A DNA stretch of 64,000 nt from Caballeronia sp. dw_19 (GTDB lineage Bacteria; Pseudomonadota; Gammaproteobacteria; Burkholderiales; Burkholderiaceae). The position numbers were made by a program, and so were the translations under genes. Below are positions 1-9,493 of the stretch, piece by piece (position 1 is the stretch's first letter; every line of letters begins with the position of its first letter). Location: the NCBI RefSeq assembly GCF_018449515.1, contig NZ_JAAVUQ010000001.1, positions 372,001 through 436,000 on the forward strand, in the 5' to 3' direction. The notes under the pieces were generated by a model. That model made no database searches. It was given only the letters and a program-made list of their open reading frames with translations, and was not told where the DNA came from.

Positions 1-327
1 GGCCCATTGGGAGCCGAGGAAACGGTAGGCGCCAATCAGCGACTGGACGTAGACCTGCTTGCGCGCGGTCGCCAGATCACCACTGCTTTCGCGCGGCACG
101 AAGCCGTTCGATCTCGCGCGTTGCGCGAACGATTCGACGATAGGGCCGTGGGCCACGTCATTGTGATTCGTCCCATCCGATGCAGGCACGTTCTGCAACG
201 CATCGAAATAGGTACGCCAGGTCTCGGGCACTGACGCGGGATTATCGAGATATGCCTCGTACTGTTCTTCGACGTACGGGGCATTACCGCCGAACAAATA
301 GGAGTTCAGCTGGGAATTCTTCATCAT
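1..327 (-). CDS. sucA: 2-oxoglutarate dehydrogenase E1 component, N-terminal part (runs off the left edge)
   Basis: This is the first 109 codons of the thiamine-diphosphate-dependent E1 subunit of the 2-oxoglutarate dehydrogenase complex (TCA cycle, cytoplasm). The translated start, MMKNSQLNSYLFGGNAPYVE, followed by the segment YLDNPASVPETWRTYF, matches the N-terminal region that binds E1 to the E2 core in SucA proteins. The catalytic domains lie outside the window. Two adjacent ATG codons occur at 327-322; an AAAGGTGAG ribosome site lies about 8 bases upstream of the first. The gene has the same orientation as typA, a neighbour arrangement usual in Burkholderiaceae. The only uncertainty is which of the two ATGs is used. 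Confidence 0.93.
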   Translation of the reverse strand, partial: MMKNSQLNSYLFGGNAPYVEEQYEAYLDNPASVPETWRTYFDALQNVPASDGTNHNDVAHGPIVESFAQRARSNGFVPRESSGDLATARKQVYVQSLIGAYRFLGSQWA

Positions 328-454
328 TTTTACGCTCACCTTTCTTCGAGTTTCTCGAGAAATAGCGGGTTACTCAACCTTCCGCAACACGGCCTGACCG
401 TTTAGCGGATTGCGCGAATCAAGTCTGCTTGGAAGGACCTAAAACTGGCAATAC

Positions 455-470
455 TTTCTCTAGCATAGCA
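455..470 (-). promoter_or_regulatory. Candidate extended -10 promoter for sucA
   Basis: On the minus strand TGC-TATGCT (the hexamer is at 467-462) reads as an extended -10 element. No good -35 is seen at the right distance. It would give a leader of about 130 bases before sucA. The stretch 328-591 holds nothing else that I can recognise. Weak call from sequence alone. Confidence 0.3.
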
Positions 471-591
471 CAGATCAATACGTCGACGCGCCGATAGCCG
501 CACCCGGAATGCTTATCCAGCGGGCTTTCGAGGACCTTTCGCGAATAAGGGACGCAGTAAACGCTAGGCATTTGTGTGACGCTGACGCAAT

Positions 592-617
592 AAAAAAGCC
601 GCCCGAAGGCGGCTTTT
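592..617 (-). terminator. Rho-independent terminator after typA
   Basis: GCCGCC (598-603) pairs with GGCGGC (608-613) around a CGAA loop. It is followed on the minus strand by six T residues (597-592). It lies 24 bases after the typA stop codon and separates typA from sucA. Confidence 0.85.
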
Positions 618-640
618 CCCACACGCAAACTCGCGTGAAT

Positions 641-2467
<1,827 letters not shown>

Positions 2468-2816
2468 AGGAGGCTGAGGAGCTTGTACATACAGTTGAGC
2501 GCCGTGGGTGGGTGCAAGCAGCAGGCCGCGGGGCCAACTCAAAAAGTCGACTTAAAAAGTCAACTCAGAAAGAAACCTCCACGCCCCCCGCACTCGGCGC
2601 GATGGGAACCCGAGAGTGTAACACGCCGGCGTGTCCTCTTCCTCCCCATCGTGCAATAGGACATAACCCGGAACCGGTTTCCTATTTCAAGACAACCGAA
2701 AACCGGCGTCAACGCCTACCGTCAGGCCTCAGCGGGCGTCGCGCGAATCTCAAAATAACAACACCCGTGGCAAGGGCATCAAATTAAGAAGATTCTTAAC
2801 ATGCATGCCGAGGTAC
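2468..2816. other. Intergenic region between typA and the MarR gene
   Basis: This 349-base stretch separates two divergent genes. A loose minus-strand promoter for typA can be read near 2659-2691 (TTGAAA, 18 bases, TTATGT). It spans a near-palindrome centred on AACCGGTT at about 2675. No coding sequence is credible here. Confidence 0.35.
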
Positions 2817-2845
2817 TTGCCGGGTCAACTATCTGATTCTATAAT
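2817..2845 (+). promoter_or_regulatory. Sigma70-type promoter of the marR-efflux operon
   Basis: TTGCCG (2817-2822) and a perfect TATAAT (2840-2845) are separated by 17 bases. Transcription would start near 2852, inside the inverted repeat at 2847-2867, and give a leader of about 30 bases before the MarR gene. Confidence 0.75.
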
Positions 2846-2846
2846 C

Positions 2847-2867
2847 TTGCATAGTCAATTATTGCAA
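2847..2867 (+). promoter_or_regulatory. Candidate MarR operator overlapping the transcription start
   Basis: TTGCA-N11-TGCAA is an inverted repeat that begins two bases after the -10 box and covers the predicted start site. Size and position fit autorepression by the adjacent MarR protein, which would also control the efflux genes behind it. Confidence 0.55.
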
Positions 2868-2881
2868 GCGCACGAGAATCC

Positions 2882-3403
2882 ATGAGCGACACCCCCCAGC
2901 CGGTTCCCGAAATTGCGAATTATGAACTCAGCGAAAGCGTGGGTTATCTGCTTAGCCGCGTTCGCTCGACTTTGTGGAATAACGTCACGCAACACACCAT
3001 GGCCGATCTCGGCATCACCAGCACGCAAGCCAGCATCATGTTCATGCTGGCAAGCGGCCGGAGCCTCGCGGCCGCCGATCTGGCGCGCGAATACGGGATC
3101 GACGCGAGCGCCGTGACCCGCCTGATCGACCGTCTGGAGAAGCGCGGACTCATTACACGCTTGCGCAGCGAGGAAGACCGGCGGGTCGTCCGGCTGGCGC
3201 TGACCGAAGAAGGGCGCGCGCTTGCCGGACAGATTCCGGCAATTTTTACGAACGTTCTCGACAAGCTGCTCTGCGGATTTACGCCAGAGGAAGTAGGCTT
3301 CCTGAAAAGCATGCTGCGTCGAATCCTGTTGAATTCGGGTGACCCCGTGTCTGCGGCGCTGCTCGGCATGCAAGAAAAATCCGCTACTAAATCCTCCTAT
3401 TGA
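2882..3403 (+). CDS. MarR-family transcriptional regulator of the efflux operon
   Basis: A 173-residue winged-helix regulator. The DNA-binding part runs from about residue 45 to 110, with the recognition helix within YGIDASAVTRLIDRLEKRG and the wing around EEDRRVVRLALTEEG; dimerisation helices lie at both ends. MarR proteins of this type usually repress an adjacent drug-efflux operon and are released by phenolic or other lipophilic ligands. It is the first gene of a unit with the outer membrane factor, EmrA-like and EmrB-like genes, all plus strand. A strong promoter and an overlapping inverted repeat precede it. The ligand cannot be read from the sequence. The ribosome site is weak. Confidence 0.9.
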   Translation: MSDTPQPVPEIANYELSESVGYLLSRVRSTLWNNVTQHTMADLGITSTQASIMFMLASGRSLAAADLAREYGIDASAVTRLIDRLEKRGLITRLRSEEDRRVVRLALTEEGRALAGQIPAIFTNVLDKLLCGFTPEEVGFLKSMLRRILLNSGDPVSAALLGMQEKSATKSSY

Positions 3404-3535
3404 TGATCCGTCGCGCGCCGCTGAATGATGCCCGCACAATGACGGCACTTTCCCGTCGCCGGCCGGTATCGTAATAAAAATGAAAGAAATTAGTTGCAGC
3501 GTCCATCTTTACACTCCCTATCAAAGAGCCGAGCG

Positions 3536-5068
3536 ATGAAACTCTTTTATTCGTCCGCGTCCGCGCCCGTCGCTGCGCGCAGCGCACTGGCTGCCGCCGT
3601 GGCAGCGTTCGCCCTTGCAGGTTGTGCGAACTACGCCGGCATTAAAAGCGACAAACAAATCGCCCAGCCGCAAAGCGACGCGCTGCAAGCCGCGCAAAGC
3701 CTGCCGTCGCAAGGCGGTCAGTGGCCATCGCTCGACTGGGCGAAGCAGTTCGGCGATCCGCAATTGCCTCAATTGATCGATGAAGCGTTGGCCGGCAATC
3801 CGTCGATTGCGCAAGCACAAGCGCGCATTGCGAAAGCGTCGTCCTATATTGAGTCCTCGCGCTCCAGCCTTTATCCGAAGGTGAACGGCTCGTACTCCTG
3901 GTCGCGCGAGCTGTACTCCGGCAACGCGCTCTACCCGCCTCCGTACGGCGGCTCGTGGTATAGCGAAAACAATGCGCTCGTGAGCGCGTCGTGGGACCTT
4001 GACCTGTGGGGCAAGAATCGCGCACGGCTGGATCAGGCGGTTTCGCAGCAGAAGGCCGCCGAGGCCGACATGCAGCAGGCGCGCGTGACGCTGGCCGCCT
4101 CCGTTGCGCAGACCTATAACCAGCTCGCCCTGCTCTACGCGCTGCGCGAGGTTGCGCAGCGCGAGATCGCGAACCGGACGGACATCGGACGGATCACGAA
4201 CGGCCGCGTGCTGGCGGGCCTAGATACAAACGTGGAAAGCCGCACCGCCGAAGGCAATATCGCAACGAGCCAGACGAACCTGTCCGAACTCGACGGCCAG
4301 ATCACGACCACGCGCTATCAGTTGGGCGCATTGCTCGGCCAGGGTCCGGATCGTGGCTTGAAGATCGCCACGCCGGTGCTCAATACGAAGATCGAGGTCA
4401 CGCTGCCGGACAACGTGCCCGCCGATCTGATTTCGCGCCGCCCGGATATTGTCGCGGCTCGCTGGCAGGTGGAAGCGGCAACGTCGGACATCAAGGAAGC
4501 GAAGGCCGAGTTTTTCCCTGACATCAATCTGTCAGCGGCGGCGGGTTTTGATGCGTTCGGGTGGGGCCGCTTTCTCAATTTCACCAGCCGCCAGTTCAAC
4601 GCGGGGCCAGCCATACACCTGCCGATCTTCGATGCCGGCGCATTGCGCTCGCAGTTGAAAGGCCGTTACGCGGACTTTGACCTGGACGTAGCCAACTACA
4701 ACCAGACCCTGATCAACGCGCTGAATGACGTCGCCACGCAGATCGCGTCGATCCGTTCGGTGGATCAGCAAGCAAGCGATGCCGCGCGCGCCCTCGATGC
4801 CTCGACGCACGCGTATCAGCTCGCCGTGATTCGCTACAAAGCGGGTTTATCGCAGCAATTGCAAGTGCTCACCGCCGATCAAAACCGGCTGGCAAACGAG
4901 CAGACCGTGACGAATCTGCGCATGAAGCGCCGTGACCTGCAACTTGGTCTCATCAAGGCGCTGGGCGGAGGTTTTGACGCCGCGGATACAAACCTGGCCA
5001 TCGACGGGCAAACGTCGAAAAGCGCGGCGTCGCAGACCGCGTCGGCAGCGACCAAGACAGCCAACTGA
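3536..5068 (+). CDS. NodT/OprM-family outer membrane efflux lipoprotein
   Basis: A 510-residue outer membrane factor forming the TolC-like channel of a tripartite pump. The signal sequence ends in ALAG-Cys30, a lipoprotein box, so the start at 3536 is preferred over an upstream in-frame methionine. Two repeats of the outer-membrane-factor fold follow (roughly residues 65-260 and 280-470), with long helical stretches and motifs such as RRPDIVAARWQVEAA in the second. The C-terminal tail (about residues 470-510) is Ala/Thr/Ser-rich. It sits between marR and the EmrA-like adaptor, 42 bases upstream of the latter, so the three proteins probably form one pump. Confidence 0.93.
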   Translation: MKLFYSSASAPVAARSALAAAVAAFALAGCANYAGIKSDKQIAQPQSDALQAAQSLPSQGGQWPSLDWAKQFGDPQLPQLIDEALAGNPSIAQAQARIAKASSYIESSRSSLYPKVNGSYSWSRELYSGNALYPPPYGGSWYSENNALVSASWDLDLWGKNRARLDQAVSQQKAAEADMQQARVTLAASVAQTYNQLALLYALREVAQREIANRTDIGRITNGRVLAGLDTNVESRTAEGNIATSQTNLSELDGQITTTRYQLGALLGQGPDRGLKIATPVLNTKIEVTLPDNVPADLISRRPDIVAARWQVEAATSDIKEAKAEFFPDINLSAAAGFDAFGWGRFLNFTSRQFNAGPAIHLPIFDAGALRSQLKGRYADFDLDVANYNQTLINALNDVATQIASIRSVDQQASDAARALDASTHAYQLAVIRYKAGLSQQLQVLTADQNRLANEQTVTNLRMKRRDLQLGLIKALGGGFDAADTNLAIDGQTSKSAASQTASAATKTAN

Positions 5069-5110
5069 ATCGACTAGCAGCAACCCAAGACAGAGAATAC
5101 GGAGCCATTC

Positions 5111-6367
5111 ATGAGCGACCCTCAACAAAACGCCGCAGCAGCGCCGGCGCCCAAAACCAACAACACCAAGCGCCGGGTACTGATGAGCCTGATCGTGCTG
5201 GTCGTGATCATCGCGGCTATTGCTTACGGGCTGTACTACTTCCTGATCGCGCGTTTCCACGAAAGCACGGATGACGCCTACGTGAACGGCAATATCGTGC
5301 AGATCACGCCGCAAGTGGTCGGCACGGTGATCTCGGTGAACGCCGACGACACGCAAACCGTGAAGATGGGCGACCCGCTCGTCGTGCTCGATCCCGCCGA
5401 CTCCAAGGTCGCGCTCGATTCCGCCGAAGCGAACCTCGCGCAGACGGTGCGCCAGGTGCGCACGCTGTTCGTCAACGACAACCAGTACGCGGCGCAAGTC
5501 GCGCTGCGTCAGTCGGATCTCTCGCGTGCACAGGACGACTTGCGCCGCCGCATGATGATTGCGCAGACGGGCGCCGTCTCGGGCGAAGAAATTTCGCACG
5601 CCAAAGATGCCGTGCGGGGTGCGCAAGCCTCGCTCAACGCCGCGCAGCAAGAGCTTCAGTCGAATCGTTCGCTCACCTCGAACACGACTATCGCCAGCCA
5701 TCCGAACGTGCTCGCCGCTGCCGCGAAGGTCCGCGATTCGTACATCAACTATGCACGCAACACCATGCCGGCGCCGGTGACGGGTTATGTCGCGAAGCGT
5801 TCGGTGCAGGTCGGCCAGCGCGTCTCGCCGGGCAACCCGCTGATGGCGATCGTGCCGCTGAACGGCGTATGGGTCGATGCCAACTTCAAGGAAGTGCAGC
5901 TCACGCATATGCGCATTGGCCAGCCGGTTGAACTCACCGCCGACGTGTACGGCTCCGGCGTCGTGTTCCACGGCAAGGTGATCGGCTTCTCGGCAGGCAC
6001 GGGCTCGGCGTTCTCGCTGCTGCCGGCGCAAAACGCGACCGGCAACTGGATCAAGGTCGTGCAGCGTCTGCCGGTGCGGATCGGACTCGACCCGCAGGAA
6101 CTTGAGAAGCATCCGCTGCGCATCGGTTTGTCGATGAACGTGGACGTGACGATCAAGGACGAGAACGGCGGCCAGCTCGGCACCGCGCAGAACACCGTGT
6201 ATCAGACCGACGTGTTCGCCAAGTACGGCGACCAGGCCGACGCCGAGATCGCCCGCATTATCGAGGCGAACGAAGGCGGTTCGGGCCCGGGGACGGGCGG
6301 CGCGCAAAAGACGTCGAAGGACAACGTGCAGCCGGCGACGAAGCAAGATCTCGCCAAGCTGATGTAA
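5111..6367 (+). CDS. emrA: EmrA-like periplasmic adaptor (HlyD family) of a multidrug efflux pump
   Basis: A 418-residue membrane fusion protein. A short cytoplasmic N-terminus is followed by one transmembrane helix (about residues 24-46). The lipoyl/barrel-sandwich half-motif follows (DDAYVNGNIVQITPQVVGTV), then a coiled-coil hairpin (about 95-205), the second lipoyl half (PAPVTGYVAKRSVQVGQRV) and a beta-barrel domain. It would bridge the MFS pump in the inner membrane to the outer membrane factor encoded just upstream. Length and order match EmrA. The final 35 residues are Gly/Lys/Gln-rich and unlikely to be folded. The spacing to emrB is 31 bases. Confidence 0.93.
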   Translation: MSDPQQNAAAAPAPKTNNTKRRVLMSLIVLVVIIAAIAYGLYYFLIARFHESTDDAYVNGNIVQITPQVVGTVISVNADDTQTVKMGDPLVVLDPADSKVALDSAEANLAQTVRQVRTLFVNDNQYAAQVALRQSDLSRAQDDLRRRMMIAQTGAVSGEEISHAKDAVRGAQASLNAAQQELQSNRSLTSNTTIASHPNVLAAAAKVRDSYINYARNTMPAPVTGYVAKRSVQVGQRVSPGNPLMAIVPLNGVWVDANFKEVQLTHMRIGQPVELTADVYGSGVVFHGKVIGFSAGTGSAFSLLPAQNATGNWIKVVQRLPVRIGLDPQELEKHPLRIGLSMNVDVTIKDENGGQLGTAQNTVYQTDVFAKYGDQADAEIARIIEANEGGSGPGTGGAQKTSKDNVQPATKQDLAKLM

Positions 6368-6398
6368 GCGCCAGCACAAGTTTTCCCGGAACCGTCCT

Positions 6399-7958
6399 AT
6401 GTCTCAACCAAACGCCGTTCATCCGCCGCTAGAGGGCGCGAAACTCGTGATCGGCACGATCGCGGTGTCGCTCGCGGTGTTCATGAACGTGCTCGATACG
6501 TCGATTGCCAACGTGTCCATTCCGTCGATCTCCGGTGACCTCGGGGTATCGTCGGATCAGGGCACGTGGGTGATCACGTCGTTCGCGGTCGCCAATGCGA
6601 TCTCAGTGCCGCTGACCGGCTGGCTCACGCAGCGCTTTGGACAGGTACGCCTGTTCATGACGTCCATCATTTTGTTCGTGCTTGCTTCGTGGCTGTGCGG
6701 CCTCGCGCCGACCCTGCCGTTCCTGCTCGCCGCGCGCGTGTTGCAAGGCGCGGTCGCCGGCCCGATGATCCCGCTCTCGCAGACCTTGCTGCTCGCGAGT
6801 TATCCCAGGGCAAAAGCGCCCATGGCGCTCTCCATGTGGTCGATGACCACGCTGATCGCGCCAGTCGCCGGGCCAATCCTCGGCGGCTGGATCTCGGACA
6901 ACATCTCCTGGCCGTGGATTTTCTACGTCAACATTCCGGTGGGGTTCGTCGCGGCCATTGCTACGTTCGTGATCTTCCGCGATCGTGATTCGGTGATCCG
7001 CAAGGCGCCTATCGATACCGTGGGTCTCAGTCTGCTCGTGTTATGGGTCGGCTCGCTGCAGATCATGCTCGACAAGGGCAAGGATCTCGACTGGTTCAAC
7101 TCGACCACTATTGTGGTGTTGACGCTGATCGCCGTGATCGCGCTGGCGTTTTTTATCGTGTGGGAGCTGACGGCGGAACATCCGGTCGTCGACCTGTCGC
7201 TCTTCAAGCTGCGCAACTTCACGGGCGGGACGATCGCGCTTGCGATCGGGTATGGCCTGTACTTCGGCAATCTCGTGCTGCTGCCGCTGTGGTTGCAGAC
7301 CGACATTGGCTACACGGCGACCGATGCCGGCCTCGTGCTCGCGCCGGTCGGCCTGTTTGCCGTCGTGCTCTCGCCAGTGGTGGGCAAATTCCTGCCACGC
7401 ATCGATCCTCGCAAGATCGCAACCGCCGCGTTCCTCGTGTTCGCGCTCGTGTTCTGGATGCGCTCGCGCTATACCACCGGCGTCGATACCTTCTCGCTGA
7501 TGATGCCGACCTTGATCCAGGGTATCGGCATGGCTGGATTTTTCATCCCGCTCGTGTCGATCACGCTGTCCGGGCTGCCGGGAAGCCGGATTCCAGCGGC
7601 ATCGGGGTTATCGAACTTCGTGCGGATCATGTGCGGCGGTATTGGCACATCGATTTTTTCGACTGCTTGGGACCATCGGTCGAATATTCATCACGCGCAA
7701 CTCGTGGAGCAGGCCAATTTGTATAACCCGAACTTCACTGCTTCCATGCAGCAGTTCGGTGCGGCCGGCTTCAGCCAGTCGCAGGGTTATGGACTCTTCA
7801 ACAGCATGGCCACGCAGCAGGCCGCGCAGTTGGGCGTGAACGACTTGTTCTATATATCGGCAGGGATTTTCGTCGCGCTGATCGCGTTGATCTGGATCAC
7901 GAAACCGGAGAGATCCGGCGGCGGAGATTCGGCGGCCGCGGCTTCGGCGGCACATTGA
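6399..7958 (+). CDS. emrB: EmrB-like MFS drug:H+ antiporter (DHA2 family)
   Basis: A 519-residue inner membrane transporter with about 14 hydrophobic segments, as expected for the DHA2 family. Visible signatures are the first-helix motif LDTSIANVSIPSISGDLGVS, the loop 2-3 motif GWLTQRFGQVRLF (motif A) and the antiporter motif C region PVAGPILGGW. It uses the proton gradient to expel lipophilic drugs through the EmrA-like adaptor and the outer membrane factor. It is the last gene of the marR operon; a strong terminator follows 20 bases later. Substrates cannot be assigned from sequence. Confidence 0.94.
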   Translation: MSQPNAVHPPLEGAKLVIGTIAVSLAVFMNVLDTSIANVSIPSISGDLGVSSDQGTWVITSFAVANAISVPLTGWLTQRFGQVRLFMTSIILFVLASWLCGLAPTLPFLLAARVLQGAVAGPMIPLSQTLLLASYPRAKAPMALSMWSMTTLIAPVAGPILGGWISDNISWPWIFYVNIPVGFVAAIATFVIFRDRDSVIRKAPIDTVGLSLLVLWVGSLQIMLDKGKDLDWFNSTTIVVLTLIAVIALAFFIVWELTAEHPVVDLSLFKLRNFTGGTIALAIGYGLYFGNLVLLPLWLQTDIGYTATDAGLVLAPVGLFAVVLSPVVGKFLPRIDPRKIATAAFLVFALVFWMRSRYTTGVDTFSLMMPTLIQGIGMAGFFIPLVSITLSGLPGSRIPAASGLSNFVRIMCGGIGTSIFSTAWDHRSNIHHAQLVEQANLYNPNFTASMQQFGAAGFSQSQGYGLFNSMATQQAAQLGVNDLFYISAGIFVALIALIWITKPERSGGGDSAAAASAAH

Positions 7959-7975
7959 AGCTTGTTTGATCCGCA

Positions 7976-8010
7976 ATAAAAAACGCCACGAAATTTCGTG
8001 GCGTTTTTTT
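7976..8010. terminator. Bidirectional terminator between emrB and truB
   Basis: A perfect 13-base inverted repeat (7981-7993 with 7994-8006) is flanked by A residues on the left and T residues on the right. It can end transcription of emrB on the plus strand and of truB on the minus strand. Confidence 0.92.
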
Positions 8011-8027
8011 GTTCCTTCGGCCGATCT

Positions 8028-8957
8028 TCAAGCCGCCGATACCACCAGCCGCTCCGGCGCCAACACACCTTCACCCGCTCGCGCGACACCGAGCAGACGC
8101 TTGTCGTCGAGCGCGTAGACACGCACGCGGTCCGCCTCAGCGGGTGCATCCGCAATATCCGATAACTTCAGCCGCTGCCCCTGCACGAAACGACGCGTGG
8201 CGTCGGCGTCGAGATGAACGGCCGGGAACGTGGACAACAACGCATCCACCGGTTGCAGCCAGCTATCGCGCTCGGCGGGCGCAGCTTCTGCAAGCGTGTC
8301 GAGCGTGACCGCGTGTTCGAGCGTCAACGCTCCCACTCCGGTGCGGCGCAGCGCAACCAGATGCGCGCCACATCCCAGCGTCTCACCCATATCCTCGGCA
8401 AGCGTCCGCACGTAAGTGCCTTTGCTGCACGTCACGCGAAATGTCACATCCGGCAACGCGCACGCGATCAGATCAAGCGCGTGGATGGTCACGTTGCGCG
8501 CTTCGCGCTCGACCGTCTGCCCGGCGCGTGCGTACTCGTATAACGGCTTACCGTCGCGCTTAAGCGCTGAATACATCGGCGGAATTTGCGCGATTTCGCC
8601 GCGAAAGTGCGCCATGGCAGCGTGGATCGCGGCTTCGTCGCAGGTTACATCGCGTGTTTGCAGCGCTTCACCTTCGGCATCCCCGGTGGTTGTGCGCACG
8701 CCGAGACGCATGGTCGCTTCGTAGGTTTTATCGGCTTCGAGCAAATCCTGCGAAAACTTGGTCGCTTCGCCGAAACACAAGGGCAGCAAACCAGTCGCGA
8801 GCGGATCGAGCGTACCGGTATGCCCGGCCTTCTTCGCGAGATAGATTTTCTTGGCGCGAATCAGCGCGTCATTGCTCGACAGTCCGAGCGGCTTGTCGAG
8901 CAGCAACACGCCATCCAGCAGACGACGCGGGATCTTCGGGCGGGTAGAACCGTTCAT
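8028..8957 (-). CDS. truB: tRNA pseudouridine(55) synthase TruB
   Basis: A 309-residue enzyme that makes pseudouridine 55 in the T-loop of tRNAs. The catalytic aspartate is Asp51 in HTGTLDPLATG. Further family motifs are KTYEATMRLGVRTTTGDAEG, PPMYSALKRDGKPLYEYAR and SKGTYVRTLAEDMG, followed by a C-terminal PUA-like region. It is the last gene of rimP-nusA-infB-rbfA-truB. Three bases separate it from rbfA, so the two are probably co-translated. It ends before the bidirectional terminator. Confidence 0.97.
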   Translation of the reverse strand: MNGSTRPKIPRRLLDGVLLLDKPLGLSSNDALIRAKKIYLAKKAGHTGTLDPLATGLLPLCFGEATKFSQDLLEADKTYEATMRLGVRTTTGDAEGEALQTRDVTCDEAAIHAAMAHFRGEIAQIPPMYSALKRDGKPLYEYARAGQTVEREARNVTIHALDLIACALPDVTFRVTCSKGTYVRTLAEDMGETLGCGAHLVALRRTGVGALTLEHAVTLDTLAEAAPAERDSWLQPVDALLSTFPAVHLDADATRRFVQGQRLKLSDIADAPAEADRVRVYALDDKRLLGVARAGEGVLAPERLVVSAA

Positions 8958-8960
8958 CGA

Positions 8961-9380
8961 TCAGGCGCCCTTCTCGTCGTCGGCTTTGTTTTCTTCTTCG
9001 GCGGCGTTGTCTACTTCGTCGTCCTTCGCGCGCGTGGAATTCGCTTCATCGATCAGTTTCGACATTTCCACCGCTCGCACGACGGTCTGGTCGTAGTGGA
9101 AATGCAGCGTCGGCACCGTGTGAATATGCAGGCGCTTGAACAGCAGATTGTGCAAATGCCCCGCCGCATGATTCAACCCGGCTTCCGTTTCCTTCGGATC
9201 GCCGGTCAGCGTCGTGAAATACACCTTCGCGTGCGCGTAATCAGGCGTCAGTTCGACGCTCTGAAACGTCACCATGCCGATGCGTGGATCTTTGACATCG
9301 CGCACCAATTCGGAGAGATCGCGCTGGATCTGATCCGCGATCTGCACATTGCGGTTGGGTGAAGTACGTTTCTTGGCCAT
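8961..9380 (-). CDS. rbfA: 30S ribosome-binding factor A
   Basis: A 139-residue KH-fold factor that binds immature 30S subunits near the 5' end of 16S rRNA and helps final maturation, especially in the cold. Family features are the N-terminal [18 protein letters not shown] helix, [25 protein letters not shown] in two strands and the helix [15 protein letters not shown]. The last 25 residues form an acidic Glu/Asp/Lys tail not needed for the fold. An infB terminator lies between infB and this gene, so partial readthrough or a separate promoter must supply rbfA-truB. Confidence 0.95.
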   Translation of the reverse strand: MAKKRTSPNRNVQIADQIQRDLSELVRDVKDPRIGMVTFQSVELTPDYAHAKVYFTTLTGDPKETEAGLNHAAGHLHNLLFKRLHIHTVPTLHFHYDQTVVRAVEMSKLIDEANSTRAKDDEVDNAAEEENKADDEKGA

Positions 9381-9435
9381 GATGTTTCCATAAATTTGTA
9401 TGCGCCGGACTCATGCGCGAGGACGCCCAGGCAAA

Positions 9436-9472
9436 TAAAAAGGGCGGAGCGGGCGTGAAGCCCCCTCCGCCC
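9436..9472 (-). terminator. Intrinsic terminator between infB and rbfA
   Basis: On the minus strand GGGCGGAG (9472-9465) pairs with CTCCGCCC (9449-9442), followed by TTTTT. It lies 21 bases after the infB stop. Its place inside a conserved operon suggests it lowers rbfA-truB expression relative to infB. Confidence 0.8.
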
Positions 9473-9493
9473 TCGAGTCCAGCGGTGAATCTT

